64,000 bases of DNA from Melieria omissa (lineage: Eukaryota; Arthropoda; Insecta; Diptera; Ulidiidae): contig OZ020268.1 in assembly GCA_963971225.1 (NCBI GenBank), forward strand, positions 61,503,900 through 61,567,899, given 5' to 3'. Positions 10,665-21,582 of this stretch are shown here, piece after piece. The notes beneath the pieces were generated by a model, which had not been told where the DNA came from, searched no databases, and worked only from the letters and a program-made list of their open reading frames with translations. A program made the translations under genes and the position numbers. The stretch's first letter is position 1. Each line of letters starts with the position of its first letter.

Positions 10665-11669
10665 TTAATAATTGACCCCTTAAAATTTAGCCAGAGTCTT
10701 ATGTTTTCTAAATTGGTCCCTAACTTTTCATTATCCTTCAGGAATAATGAGCATATCGATGCGCAAGGATAACATTGAAAAACTGCCTATTACAAAATAC
10801 ACACTCACCACTAAAGTGCTTATAGATTCCAAACGGTATGGGCTACGTCAATAAACAACCCCTTCAAATGTAGCTATAGATCGCAGCTTTATCAAATTAA
10901 ACCAATAATTTGATTACTATTCGGCAATCATGACCAGATCGATGCGCTAGAGTGACATTAAATGACTGCCTACTGCAAAATCGATAAAATGCTTGTAAAA
11001 TATGATGATTCTAGGTTTATAGAAAAAATAATAACCTTAAAACCTAGCTGGAGTTTTGAGCTTTCATAAATGGGGTCAATCTTCTTGCTATCTCAAATAA
11101 TGCAGGAGAATTTCGTTGTGGAAAAGTGATATCGACCACATGATACATCTATATCAGGGGTGCCCAAAATCTTCCTATGGAAAAGCAAAAACCAATACAT
11201 GTAAAGTTGCCCAAAAAAATGCAACAACAAATTATTTCATTAATTGAATTAGTTGAAAGCACACTGTGCATTTCGCTTGACCCTTAAAATTATAAGTGAA
11301 AACAATATAATGTTCCCATTTGTCATTGCCGAAAGGCCAACCAATCGCCAAAACAAAAACTACAACAACAAAAGCATCTAATTTTTTTTCATACATACAA
11401 TTTCTTGAGGCAACAAAACAAAAATCCGCGCAGCCCCCACACGTGTTGCTGTCGCAACAACGACTGATTGAAAGAATGCACCTCTGATCTATATAACCAA
11501 TCAAATGCTTGTGGAACCTAAGTACGCACAACCACTTTAATCAAAATGGCGTCAAAATTAAGCCAGAGTGACCACCTTTCACCAATTTGTTAAATAAAAA
11601 AAATATCCCACCGGCAGCATGATCGAAATTATGACTGTTAAATCTCGACCCGTTAACGGATTTTAATAA
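10665..11669 (+). repeat. 1.18-kb satellite array, block 1
   Basis: Begins at the TTAA shared with the piggyBac end and runs through most of one monomer to the left TSD of the next LTR element. Landmarks used throughout are the CCACCGGCAGCATGATCG box (11611 here) and the four sub-repeats containing GAGCATATCGATGCGCAA or close variants. Minus-strand frames such as 11232-11531 are not conserved in frame across copies. Confidence 0.9.
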
Positions 11670-11818
11670 TGTCAAAATATTGTCCGAGTTAATTTATTTA
11701 TTTTATTGAGCTTCTGTTACTTGTCCCGCGACACGTCCGCGCCGACTCAATCGAACATAAGAACTAAAAACATGACCACAGAACGAAAACAGTGTTGCCA
11801 GATTTAGCAGTGATGACA
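11670..11818 (-). repeat. 3' LTR of mdg3/micropia-like element
   Basis: 149 bp, differing from the LTR at 15831 at only a few positions, which implies a fairly recent insertion. A purine-rich stretch AGGAAGGG on the minus strand at about 11825-11832 is the probable polypurine tract. Confidence 0.93.
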
Positions 11819-11851
11819 GCTCGGCCCTTCCTGATATTAACTCGTCCCGAG

Positions 11852-12763
11852 TTACGGCTGGCTCTCAGATGTTTCTTGATCGTCGTCGTAGTCATCATCG
11901 ATTTCCGGAAACAGCACACACCATGGCTTGATTTTGTCGCTGCTGACAACGGTGCTGAACCTCTTCTGTTTTGTATGGAGCCCGTCGACGTTTGCAACTA
12001 CGTATCGGTCGAACCGCAGCACTTTGGCAACCACGTAAGGACCACGGTAGCTTAAGTCCAGCTTGCGTGATTCACCGGTGCTTGGTGGCGGACATTCGAT
12101 GAGGACCAGGTCTCCTTCGGCGTACTTGCGTGGCTGGGCGTGTTTCGCGTCAAACCTTGTTTTCCACGATGCACGCGCTGCTTCGACGTTCTTGATCGCA
12201 TCTTCGCGCTTCTTGTTCATATTCAGGTTGACGTTATCATCATGCAATGCTGCTAGCATCCTGTTGCCATTTTTATCTCGGAGAGGAAAATCAAAAACGA
12301 GATCGATTGGCGCAAACTTCGTTGTAGTGTTGACATTAGTATTCAGCGTCCACTGGAGGTCACTTAGTCTGTCGTCCCAGCGCTTGTTATCTGTTGTCGT
12401 CGGCTTCAAGAACGAGAGGATTGATTGATTGACTCGCTCGGCGAGGCCGTTGGATCGTGGCGTACGCACAGCTACTTTCACGTGTTGAATGTTGTGGTCT
12501 GCACAAAACTCTGCGAACTGCGCCGACGTGAATGCTGTACCTCTGTCGGTGACGACGCGCTGTGGTGACCCGAAATACTGCATCAGGCTTTTCAATGCGT
12601 CAACGACCAGCTTTGACTTTGTAGACTTGACTGCTATGATGACGACGTATCTGGTTAGCGCATCCACGATCACCAGGATATGCTCATTTCCTCGTTTGCT
12701 CTTTATGAATGGTCCCAGATGGTCCATATGGAGTACCTCGAAGGGAAGTTGGGGTATCTGCAT
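11852..12763 (-). pseudogene. Integrase core and C-terminus (mdg3/micropia-like)
   Basis: An open frame of 303 residues carries the DDE triad as HMDHLGPF, VTDRGTAF and NGLAERVN, with FDAKHAQPRKYAEGDLVL in the C-terminal region. The HHCC zinc domain is partly on the preceding frame (CHDDVGHPAVD, about 12930) and a frameshift near 12790 separates the two. The catalytic core itself looks intact. Confidence 0.88.
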
Positions 12764-14117
12764 CCCGTACAGCTCACACTCCTTACGACCTGGATTGCGC
12801 GTGAAACTGCACTCTGCAGATAGCTCTTGACGAAATTTCTCAATCGCGGGAACCAGAAGTGCTTCAGAACTCGTTTCACCCTACCGTCGACCGCTGGATG
12901 CCCTACGTCGTCGTGGCATTGCCTGACTATTCGCCACCGCATCCCCTTGGGTACCATCAACAGTAATGTTTTATCTGTGCTCACCTTGAATAGTCGGTTC
13001 TTCTCTAAAACAAACTGAGATTCGTAGTTTTTCTTCTGATCGGAAGCCACCTGTCCCCTGATGACGGCCACTATATTCCTTATTTCGGGGTCCTGTTGTT
13101 GCATCGATGCCACCCAATCATCTGAAGATAAGGTGATTGCTAAGATATTCATGCTGACATCTTCAGAATCCATTGGCGGGTCGACCGGCGCCCGACTCAG
13201 CGCGTCGACGTGCTGCATCTGCTTTCCAGCGCGGTGAATGATGTCGTAGTCATACTCCATCAGCTTTAGGAACCATCGAGCAATGCGGGGAATCAGCGGT
13301 TTCGATAATTTAGCGCTCGACACGGCTTGACAGTCCGTCACAATTATGAAGTGCTTTCCGAGAAGGTACATTCGGAAGCGCTGGCACGCTTCGACGATGG
13401 CCAACACTTCAAGTTCGTAACTGTGGTAGTTACGTTCACAGCTGTTGCACATCCGGCTGTAGTAGGCGAGCGGCTTCCAGGATCGATCTGGTTCTTGTTG
13501 CAGTAAAATTGCAGCCAGCCCAAGGCTGCTGGCATCCGTGTGCACTTGATGCTCCTTTGCCGTATCGTAAATACCCAGCACCGGACTTTCCGTCAAGATT
13601 TGGAGCAAGTGACGATACGCGCTGTCACATTCGGCACTCCACTCGAATGCAACATCGTTTTTGGTTAGATGCGTAATCGGCGCAGCAATATGCGCATAGT
13701 TGGCCACAAACTTGCGGAAGAAGCCTGTGAGCCCCAAGAATCTGCGTACCTCCGATGAATTGGTCGGCACTGGAAACTGAGAGATAGCACTTGTTTTGAT
13801 CTTACCCGGCGTCAGCCCATCAGCGTTGAGTTCATGTCCTAAAAACGTCACATTTCTCTTCAGAAATGAGCATTTCGATAGTCGTAGAGTGAGCCCCTCT
13901 TGCTTGATTATTTCAAAGAACTCGCGCAGGGTCTGCAACCCTTCTTCGACGCTAGATGACGCAACGATGACTTCGTCGACGTAGCTGACGATCTTGCCTC
14001 CCAGTGGCCTAACTACGTCGGCCATCATTCGCTGAAACACACACGGCGCGTTGCGCAGGCCGAAAGGCATGCGGTTAAATTCAAAATGTCCGTGGTGTGT
14101 CACGAAAGCCGTTTAGT
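12703..14117 (-). pseudogene. Reverse transcriptase (partial), RNase H, integrase zinc region
   Basis: The frame starts in mid-RT (FEFNRMPFGLRNAP). The catalytic box is YVDEVIVAS, so the second Asp of YxDD is Glu, a change expected to abolish polymerase activity. RT connection (GLTGFFRKFVANYA) and RNase H (HTDASSLGLAAIL, YELEVLAIVE, VTDCQAV, DALSRAP) follow. The first RT motifs, including the motif A Asp, and the whole protease are absent through deletion. Confidence 0.9.
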
Positions 14118-15738
14118 ATCGTGGCCCGTACGATTACACTTTGCGCATCTTGGTTTCTGTGGTTGTGGACAGTTCTTCGATATGTGTCCACGCTCACGAC
14201 AGTTGTAACACACCGGTCCACTTTTGTTTTCATCTTTATAGTTCGGCACCGATCTGCTTTCTGCGTTATATGCTCGCGTATTTACGTGCTGTTGCCCGAC
14301 CGCGTTTTCAACATTTTTATTATTTGACATGCTCAAGAGTGATTGCAATAAATCCGGACACTTTTGGAAACACATTGCAGTTAAAGTGTTCTTCAATCCA
14401 CCATCATTAAGCCCGTTCACGATATACCGAATTATTGAAATATCGTCCACATATCCGCGTCTACCAATCGCCAAAATTCGGTAATAATATTCGACATAAC
14501 TTTAATTTTTTCTCACACGCGCATTCGTCAGCTTAATGTGTATGTCCGCCGCATTCTCTTTACACGGAAAGTCATTCAGAAATTCACCCACGAACTCTGC
14601 CCACGACCGGAAAATCGGCTGCGCGTCGGCCCATGTCTTCACGGCGCCTTTCACTTTGCCCAGAATCGCATTGAGCAAAATCTGTTCGTCCCACCCGTAT
14701 GCACTTTTTAATCGCTCGACGCGTTCAATAAATTGAATCGAGGTGACGTCACCAACACACGGGTCAAATTTAGGCAAGATCGCCATTATGTCACGTACAT
14801 GACACATGTTGCCCTGCCACACATTTGAATCAACCGTCGTCGACGGCCGTGCATTCGCTGCACCCAAATTTCCCTGAATTCCAATTTGATTTCCCCGTTG
14901 CCACGCGTCGAACATTGGTTGCGGGGCAGACGAGTAAACCGCAGCACTCGTCCGTACCGGCTGCAAGACGGTACCGTACGCCGGCTGATAGTGATTCGGC
15001 TGCAAAACGGCAGCGAATCCACCTGACTGTCTGTTAAACGGCTGCGCAACTGCAGCGCAGCCCGGCTCGTATGTATTCGGCTGCAAAGCGGCAGCAAATC
15101 TCTGCGGCTGCGTGGCGGCAGCGGAGATTTGTGGTCGCACACCAACAGCAACTTCCCCTGGTCGTGTACACATCGGCTGCGGAACGGCAGCGTACACCGG
15201 CTGAAGCAAATTCGGCTGCGGAACGGCAGCTATTTCCCCTAATCGTGCACTCGTCGGCTGCGTGACGGCAGCGTACACCGGCTGAGGCAAATTCGGCTGC
15301 AGGACGGCAGCAATTCCCCATAGTCGCGTACTCGTCGGCTGCGTAACGGCAGCGTACACCGGCTGAGGCAAATTCGGCTGCGGAGCGGCAGCTATTTCCC
15401 CTAGTCGTGCACTCGTCGGCTGCGTAACGGCAGCGTACACCGGCTGAGGCAAATTCGGCTGCGCAACGGTGGCGTACACTGACAGCAACTCGGCCGCGTA
15501 ACCACCCGTCGTTGTTTGCATGAACATGTCATGTCTTGTCGGCGGCGTCGGACTGTCGTTGACTTGCTCGTTGGAGGGCGATTGATTTGAGACTCCGTGC
15601 GAGGACGCCAAGAGCGTTTGAATTTGCGCCGACAACGCCTCCACGGTTCGCTGAAGAGATGTCGTCACGCATTTTCTCGGCCGCTTCCTCATCCTCCACC
15701 TCGTCCATCGCTCTGTCTGCGTCCTGAAGTCGCGCCAC
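14100..15738 (-). pseudogene. gag: Gag with 27-residue repeats and CCHC knuckle (mdg3/micropia-like)
   Basis: A probable start at 15738 (MARLQDADRAMDEVEDEE) shifts frame near 15665 into a long frame (15692-14502). That frame passes one in-frame TAA at 14502 and reaches the zinc knuckles (CYNCRERGHISKNC, CAKCNRTGHD) ending at 14100. The middle holds about four tandem copies of a 27-residue, 81-bp unit (QPNLPQPVYAAVTQPTSARL plus seven residues; about 15160-15480). Further diverged Ala/Gln/Pro copies follow, and then a capsid-like segment (VGDVTSIQFIERVERLKSAY). Two disruptions make it a pseudogene. Confidence 0.85.
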
Positions 15739-15813
15739 TATTTCTGACTTCGCGCCCGTCGTTTTTAACTTTTTTTCCCGGCACTTTTCGTGAGCGCGCT
15801 TAGGTTTCGTATC

Positions 15814-15826
15814 ATCCCACTTCTGA
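15814..15826 (-). promoter_or_regulatory. Probable primer-binding site, tRNA-Leu type
   Basis: Four bases inside the 5' LTR the minus strand reads TCAGAAGTGGGAT, complementary to the acceptor and T-arm region of insect tRNA-Leu (…ATCCCACTTCTGA). An offset tRNA-Leu primer is known in mdg3/micropia-like elements. Confidence 0.55.
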
Positions 15827-15830
15827 TTTT

Positions 15831-15979
15831 TGTCAAAATATTGTCCGAGTTAATTTATTTATTTTATTGAGCTTCTTTTACTTGTCCCGCGACACGTCCG
15901 CGCCGACTCAATCGAACATAAGAACTAAAAACATGACCACAGAACGAAAACAGTGCTGCCAGATTTAGCAGTGATGACA
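15831..15979 (-). repeat. 5' LTR of mdg3/micropia-like element
   Basis: 149 bp, TGTCA…TGACA, nearly identical to 11670-11818. It is followed by the right TSD ATAA (15980-15983). Confidence 0.93.
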
Positions 15980-16944
15980 ATAATATTATGCCGTATTATT
16001 TAGCTAGACTTGTATGCTTTCTATAATGGTATCAATCATCCTTCTATACCCCAAGATTCGAAAGCAAATCGATTTGGAACGGTGACTTTGAAAAAATTGC
16101 TACTTGGGTGCAACCACTAAAATGCTTGTCAACACCAAATGCATAAGTGCATATTAATAATTGACCCCTTAAAATTTAGCCAGAGTCTTATGCTTTCTAT
16201 ATTGGTCACTAACTTTTCATTAGCCTTCAGGAATAATGAGCATATCGATAAGCAAGGATAACATTGAAAAACTGCCTATTACAAAATACACACTCACCAC
16301 TAAAGCGCTTATAGATTCCAAACGGTATGGGTTACGTTAATAAAAAACCCCTTAAAATGTAGCTAGAGATTGCAGCTTTATCAAATTAAATCAATAATTT
16401 GATACTATTCGGCAATCATGAACAGATCGATGCGCAAGAGTGACATTAAATTGCTGCCTACTGCAAAATCGATAAAATGCGTGTAAAATATGATGATTCT
16501 AGGTTTATAGAAAAAATAATAACCTTAAAACCTAGCTGGAGTTTTGAGCTTTCATAAATGGGTTCAATCTTCTCGCTATCGCAAATAATGCAGGAGAATT
16601 TCGTTGTGGAAAAGTGATATCGACCACATGATACATCTATATCAGGGGTGCCCAAAATCTTCTTATGGAAAAGCAAAAACCAATACATGTAAAGTTGCCC
16701 AAAAAAATGCAAACAAATTAATTGAATTAGTAGAAAGCACATTGTGCATTTCGCTTGACCCTTAAAATTATAAGTGAAAAAAATATAATGTTCCCATTTG
16801 TCATTGCCGAAAGGCCAACCAATCGCCAAAACAAAAACTACAACAACAAAAGCATCTAATTTTTTTTCATACATACAATTTCTTGAGGCAACAAAACAAA
16901 AATCCGCGCAGCCCTCACACGTGTTACTTCGTTACTGTCACAAC
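15980..16944 (+). repeat. 1.18-kb satellite array, block 2
   Basis: Continues the monomer interrupted at 11669 and ends in GTCACAAC (16937-16944), the left TSD of the next element. Confidence 0.9.
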
Positions 16945-18167
16945 CAACGATTAAAGGCTTGATTACACGTAACGAGTAGAGTGAGAAGACAGCAACTCGA
17001 ACGAGTACTCGTTTCATCTAAACGGTAAGGCGAGTTCTTGATTGAGTCAGTGATCGATGAAAGTGGCGAGAGAGCCACTAGAATCACATTTTGTTTGCTA
17101 GGCCGAGCGACCACTACTTTACCGTTATATTTTTCTCTTTTCGCAGCGATTCGTGCAATCGCTCGTCACATGCGGCATCGCTCGTGACATGCGGCATCGC
17201 TCGTGACATGCGGTATGCGTCACACACCACTTTTCGCTCGGTTGAGTTTAATTGCGCGAGTTGCTTAGTTCATTTTGTGCATTGTAAAACCGAACTGACT
17301 CGCCGCGTGTCGAAATACGTTTGAACAACTTGTCGCTTTTGCTCGCTATCCCAATTCTTTCGGCCTAGTACCATTTTGGTGTCTCGTCACTCGACTCGTT
17401 ACGTGTAATCAAGCCTTAAGCGATGTGAAACTGGGAGAGTAAGCAGATTTTTGTGCGTTTTTTGCAATTCACGTACACAGTCCGTGTGTGTTGGCAGTGA
17501 TCAGCTCTTCACTGTGTCTGCTCTTTTCCCGATATTAGGGATTCCTTACAATTATTTGCCTTTTAAAGTATGTTCTCATTAATTTTCTGAATTAAATGCC
17601 AACACATGACCTTTTTTGGTTTAATTATGTAAATATTAATGAAAAATATACCAAAGAAAACAAAGCTAAATGCATTGAATATGACGGGGTCAATTGTCGT
17701 CCTTTGTATTTCGCATTTCTTCATTTAGCGAATCTCTAACGATCAGGTATGCTTTTTTTCCTAAATGCTGTAGTTTGACCGCAGGGTTGTTTTTTGAATG
17801 CAGCTTATAAAATCTTAATTTAATTGAATTAAAGTCATACCCAAAGATTATTTTGACGCTTTTGGGCAATAATATATTTTTCTAGTCAATTTTATACAAA
17901 CGTATTACAAAATGGCACCAAAAATATACAAATAAAAAGAGAAATTTCTTTGGTCACAAAAAATTACTCACACCAGCTACACTGGCAATTTGAAATCAAC
18001 TAGAACAACAACCCCGTTTTAGAAATTTATATGGAGGAAAAAGTACCTTCCTGATCAAGCTTGGGCCCTACTAGTAGGCCCCAAGGTTGCAATTTTGCAA
18101 TAATATTAGTGTAATTCTGTGCATGTGTTTCTACCGGCTCTCCCAGTTTCACATCGCTTAATCGTTG
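16945..18167 (+). mobile_element. hAT-like non-autonomous DNA transposon
   Basis: If the nested MITE is removed, the left end (CAACGATTAAGCGATGTGAA, then ACTGGGAGAG) is a perfect 30-bp inverted repeat of the right end (18138-18167). Flanks are an 8-bp TSD GTCACAAC (16937-16944 and 18168-18175), which fits the hAT pattern nTnnnnAn. No transposase is readable in the AT-rich interior (17420-18137), so it depends on an autonomous relative. Confidence 0.85.
16955..17416 (+). mobile_element. Harbinger-type MITE nested in hAT-like terminal repeat
   Basis: A 462-bp element has 23-bp terminal inverted repeats (AGGCTTGATTACACGTAACG… and its mirror) and a 3-bp TSD TAA (16952-16954, 17417-17419), the TWA duplication of PIF/Harbinger. 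The interior has about three copies of CGCTCGTGACATGCGGCAT-like units at 17158-17215. It has no coding capacity. Confidence 0.82.
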
Positions 18168-19089
18168 GTCACAACAACGACTGATTGAAAGAATGCACCT
18201 CTGAACTATATAACCAATCAAATGCTTGTGGAACCTAAGTACGCACAATCACTTTAATCAAAATGGCGTCAAAATTAAGCCAGTGTGACCACCTTTCACC
18301 AATTTGGTAAATACAAAAATATCCCACCGGCAGCATGATCGAAATTATGGCTGTTAAATCTCGACCCGTTAACGGATTTTAATAATATTATGCCTTATTA
18401 TTTAGCTAGACTCGTATGCTTCCTATAATGGTATCAATCATCCTTCTATACCCCAAGGTTCGAAAGCAAATCGATTTGGAACGGTGACTTTGAAAAAATT
18501 GCTAAATGGGTGCAACCACTAAAATGCTTGTCAACACCAAATACATAAGTGCATATTAATAATTGACCCCTTAAAATTTAGCCAGAGTCTTATGCTTTCT
18601 ATATTGGTCGTTAACTTTTCATTATCCTTCAGGAGTAATGAGCATATCGATGCGCAAGGATAACATTGAAAAACTGCCTATTACAAAATACACACTCACC
18701 ACTAAAGTGCTTATAGATTCCAAACGGTATGGGTTACGTTAATAAAAAACCCCTTAAAATGTAGCTACAGATTGCAGCTTTATCAAATTAAATCAATAAT
18801 TTGAAAACTATTCGGCAATCATGAACAGATCGATGCGCAAGAGTGACATTAAATGACTGCCTACTGCAAAATCGATAAAATGCTTGTAAAATATGATGAT
18901 TCTAGGTTTATAAAAAAAATAATAACCCTAAAACCTAGCTGGAGTTTTGAGCTTTCATAAATGGGGTCAATCTTCTCGCTATCTCAAATAATGCAGGAGA
19001 ATTTCGTTGTGGAAAAGTGATATCGACCACATGATACATCTATATCAGGGGTGCCTAAAATCTTCTAATGGAAAAGCAAACACCAATAC
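18168..19089 (+). repeat. 1.18-kb satellite array, block 3
   Basis: A partial monomer from the GTCACAAC duplication to ATAC (19086-19089), the left TSD of the solo LTR. Confidence 0.9.
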
Positions 19090-20966
19090 TGTGCTGGGTT
19101 AAAATTTGTTTGTGATTAAAAATCAAATTCAATTTTTGCAATTAAAATTTTCTTAAAGCTAAACAATTTTTTAAACGAGGTGGCCAGGAAATTTCTTTCG
19201 CAAAACCGATTACTTTTGTCACAATTTCTGTCAGAAATGCATGTTACCAACTGCAGCAAGTGTCAAATGTACACCATGCGGACTACCCTCGTTGCATTTC
19301 CGCGGAAGTTCGGTCTTTTCTATTTCCAACTCTCGAGCAGATCGGTCGACAAATAAGGACCATAAAAATATATTCTACTTCGGTATTGAAGTGCAAAAGT
19401 TCAGTGAGTGAATTGTGTTATAGCCCCAATTGGGAAACAAAACAAAATTAAAACGAAGAAACAAAAAAACCCCAAAAATATACTTTGTGAAGCGCACCAC
19501 GATAAAAGTAGAAAGGGGGCATTACAATCATCGACTCTGCTCGCAGGATCGCAAGTTGACGGTATCGCCGTCGCGGTATTTGCAGAGAATTTGAAGTGCA
19601 GCATACGTACACCTTAATCGTGCATTGGGTATTTTCATTTGCGGTGCTGCTTGTGCTGGCCGCATGGCCGTGGCTGTAACCGGAGAGCAATATTTAAGCG
19701 AAGAAGAACCACCCTAAAAGAATGCCAACTATGCATCATCTCATCAGATTGTGAACTCCGCCGACGAAAACAACCTAGCTTCATCTTCAATCTCGCCATC
19801 GGCTTAATTTCTACTCCACCACTGTGCCTCGGAACTAAACGTTATTAATTACTATTCGCCAAACTTCATTATGCCGTGTCATTATAACCACTCTCAGAAA
19901 ATTTGTTTCTAAATTATATTTTATATACTTACTAAATCCTTATCTTAACTATCTTAAACTTAATCCTAAACTTAAATATCACAGTTCTTAAATCAAAAAA
20001 ACAAAAAAAAAAAAAAAAATGTAAAGTCTTGGCTATTGCACTATTTTTTTGTAGTTCTAAGTTTATGTACATAATTATCATTAGCTTATCATTTTCCCTT
20101 TTGTAACTTAATTCGTAATTTGGTCTAAATTGTCATTCGCGAGAAATGAATAGAGCGGCGAATATGTGCCAATAACATTTTTTTTTTAGCTCAGCAACTA
20201 AGCATCGACTCAGCTGGAGGCCTTCATCTGATCGCGCTGCCGAATTCCTACGTAAGTTGCTTTTCTCTTTTCTCTTTGTTTCCATTGTGCATATTTTCGC
20301 CTCAATATTATTTTCTCATACGGTTTGTCAACCAACTACATAAATGCATACACAAACAAGTTGACATCCCGTATATACATTTGTTCTCGCGCAACATTTG
20401 CTATGCAACATGTTCACTTGCATACGTTTACCCCATTTGCTATTATTTTTTTTGCCACTTAAATTTTTTGCTCTGTATATATATTCCTAATGCGGTTCAA
20501 TAATTTATATTAAAATGATTTGTTAATTTGAAAACTATTAATGGTCTGAAAGTTAGTGAGAGGGGGAGTATTTGGGACTTTCGGTAACACCTTATGAAAG
20601 TCATGGAAGGGCGGGTATAGAGCAGCACAATAAATGTAACTGCGCTGCATGTGTCGGCAACATGTCGCTAAAAGGTATGTGTAAGTGTTTGAGGGCGTTC
20701 GGAAGTTGCATCGTCATAGCCTATACTAAGTTTTTTTTTCAGTCTACGTTCTTGGTAAATATAACTTTTTTTTATTATCGTGTGCATAATTTTTTTTTCT
20801 TTCTCTCTCTCTCGTTCTACTCCTAGACCTTTACGGTATCGAAGATTTTCGAATTTATGGCTGTCTACATAACCCACCCCAGACTGAGCTTCGGGACAAA
20901 AGCCAGATGTACACGGTCAGCCATGAATTCTTCTGTAGGCCAAATCTTCCGGTTTATTCCATAACA
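19090..20966 (+). repeat. Solo LTR of the RING-Gag element 1 family (1877 bp)
   Basis: Runs from TGTGCTGGG to CCATAACA, with a 4-bp TSD ATAC (19086-19089, 20967-20970). It is left by recombination between two LTRs. It retains segments missing from the 5' LTR at 6379-7918 and lacks only the 71-bp intron-like segment, at the 19620/19621 junction. Short frames inside (for example 19639-19848) are not convincing genes. Confidence 0.92.
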
Positions 20967-21179
20967 ATACATGTAAAGTTGCCCAAAAAAATGCAAACAT
21001 ATTATTTAATTAATTGAATTAGTTGAAAGCACATTGTGTATTGCGCTTGACCCTTAAAATTATAAGTGAAACAAATATATTGTTCCCATTTGTCATTGCC
21101 AAAAGGCCAACCAATCGCCAACACAAAAAAGCATACACACAAAAACTACAACAACAAAAGCATCTAATTTTTTTCATAC
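20967..21179 (+). repeat. 1.18-kb satellite array, block 4
   Basis: Short spacer-region segment between two solo LTRs, ending in ATAC (21176-21179). Confidence 0.88.
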
Positions 21180-21582
21180 TGAAACGAAAAGGCACTCTTT
21201 GCTGTGCATGAACGCTTTTGCAAGCATACTTTTAGGCATGTACATTGAAGTACAGCAAAACTGTTATAAATTCGCTTGGTATAGTCCGATATGGCATGGA
21301 TGGTTCTCGAAGAAATGGGCTGTGCGAGAATGGTCGAGCGCTTTCCAATTAGAAGTTGCAAGAAACTTCGGCGCGATAAGAAAACTGGTATAAAAGCAGC
21401 AGTGCGCAGCGCAATGGGTCGAGTCTGTGTTGAGCAAGCAAAGTGGTAACAATTGTAGATACAAGCGAAGTGTGAATCTGTAAATAAAGTGATTGTTGAT
21501 CTTTGCTGAGTAATTGAAGTTGTTTTATTTTCAAATACAATCAAAACGAACCTCGGAAGACGAGTTTGGAATTTTCGTAACA
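21180..21582 (+). repeat. Solo LTR, unidentified LTR family (403 bp)
   Basis: Starts TGAAACG and ends CGTAACA, with a TSD ATAC (21176-21179, 21583-21586). It has a TATA box (TATAAAAG, 21389-21396) and a poly(A) signal AATAAA (21483-21488) in the right order for U3-R-U5. No internal sequence of this family is in the window. Confidence 0.82.

Larger units (their letters stand above)
11670..15979 (-). mobile_element. mdg3/micropia-like Ty3/Gypsy element, internally deleted
   Basis: Two 149-bp LTRs (11670-11818 and 15831-15979) begin TGTCA and end TGACA. They flank minus-strand gag, a partial reverse transcriptase, RNase H and integrase. The TSD is ATAA within satellite sequence ATAATATTATGCC. 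Protease and the first RT motifs are deleted at about 14118, where the Gag zinc-knuckle frame joins TAFVTHHGHFEF. The lineage assignment rests on short LTRs, the tRNA-Leu-type primer site and the look of RT; it is approximate. Confidence 0.9.

Noticed and set aside
11232..11531. 99-residue minus-strand frame also at 44042-44341 and 49014-49313
   Set aside because: It is part of the satellite spacer; most other monomers break the frame by indels, and the 44042/49014 pair is identical by recent duplication. No domain is seen.
17158..17215. CRISPR-like direct repeats
   Set aside because: Three short adjacent units inside a MITE in a eukaryotic genome, without spacers or cas genes.
19600..19700. 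Signal-peptide-like stretch (FSFAVLLVLAAWPWL) in the solo LTR suggesting a captured host gene
   Set aside because: It has no ATG in frame and stops at once; hydrophobic runs of this length arise by chance. It would merit a look only if the LTR intron proves to derive from a host gene.
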